DNA of 64,000 nucleotides from positions 372,001-436,000 of the forward strand of contig NZ_CP133160.1 in assembly GCF_030913365.1 (NCBI RefSeq), in the 5' to 3' direction. Positions 63,910 through 64,000 of the stretch are shown here, one piece after another. The stretch is from Stenotrophomonas sp. 24(2023). Lineage in GTDB: Bacteria > Pseudomonadota > Gammaproteobacteria > Xanthomonadales > Xanthomonadaceae. Each line of letters starts with the position of its first letter. Position 1 is the stretch's first letter. The notes beneath the pieces were generated by a model, which had not been told where the DNA came from, searched no databases, and was given only the letters and a program-made list of their open reading frames with translations. The translations under genes and the position numbers were made by a program.

Positions 63910-63986
63910 TGGTCGGGACGGCCGGATTCGAACCGACGACCCTCTGCCCCCCAGGCAGATGCGCTACCAGGCTGCGCTACGCCCCG
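63910..63986 (-). tRNA. tRNA-Pro (anticodon GGG)
   Basis: A 77-base cloverleaf on the minus strand: acceptor CGGGGCG / CGTCCCG, D-arm GCGC...GCGC, anticodon arm TCTGC-CTGGGGG-GCAGA with GGG, T-arm GTCGG-TTCGAAT-CCGGC, and encoded ACCA. The first base C1 is typical of bacterial tRNA-Pro. The promoter lies beyond the window. Confidence 0.96.
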
Positions 63987-64000
63987 ACTGATGCTGCGAT

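Overview
The window is high-GC, gene-dense chromosomal DNA from a xanthomonad, most likely Stenotrophomonas. Three things point there. A fragment of the xanthomonad-type acetylornithine carbamoyltransferase lies at the left edge. The intergenic spaces are littered with palindromes that begin in GTAG and resemble the SMAG/REP family of Stenotrophomonas maltophilia. Gene orders such as nnr-tsaE-amiC-mutL and mtaD-ubiG-mupP are kept. No phage, integrase, complete insertion sequence, rRNA operon or CRISPR array was seen.

Layout. 0-10 kb: argF' fragment, cysS, a SufE-like gene, an MFS exporter, a DksA homologue with a long lysine/alanine/proline tail, yidD-pyrC-M23 peptidase, and a large unknown protein. 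10-25 kb: a squalene/phytoene-synthase-like gene with mupP/gph, ubiG and mtaD; efp divergent from epmB; a PhnD-like binding protein joined to a GGDEF/EAL protein; trmJ; suhB; a 560-bp palindromic repeat element; htpX; gluQ; and the PHB genes phaB and phaR. 25-35 kb: the TraB/GumN, DUF1684, mutL, amiC, tsaE and nnr genes run leftward, divergent from queG-xseA. 35-50 kb: M48 protease, an FGE-domain lipoprotein, rnd, a TonB receptor, tRNA-Ala, small lipoproteins, an SDR, an Ada-like protein, an MDR reductase, two tRNA-Phe genes, a lipocalin, an LEA14-like lipoprotein and an acyl-CoA dehydrogenase. 50-54 kb: an HNH nuclease gene behind a 60-bp hairpin, dxs, and an 86-bp tandem repeat array.

The most unusual region is about 53.5-59.9 kb. 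It holds an RcsB-like response regulator, divergent from an operon of an unrecognised 230-residue protein, a conservon/MglA-like small GTPase and two roadblock-like proteins. This is followed by two paralogous type IV pilins with an orphan RcsB-type receiver domain between them. Two paralogous 67-residue proteins bracket the whole set. No pilus assembly genes are present, so I infer a regulatory or accessory-pilin module that works with machinery encoded elsewhere.

60-64 kb: small lipoproteins, an EmrE-type SMR exporter, a DUF1328 protein, a LysE exporter, an amino-acid racemase, a barstar-like protein with an unknown partner, and tRNA-Pro at the right edge. Most other genes are housekeeping: translation (cysS, efp/epmB, gluQ, tsaE, queG, trmJ), repair (mutL, xseA, ada), envelope (amiC, M23, M48, HtpX) and central metabolism (pyrC, dxs). 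Intergenic regions carry several families of hairpin repeats that look mobile or structurally selected.
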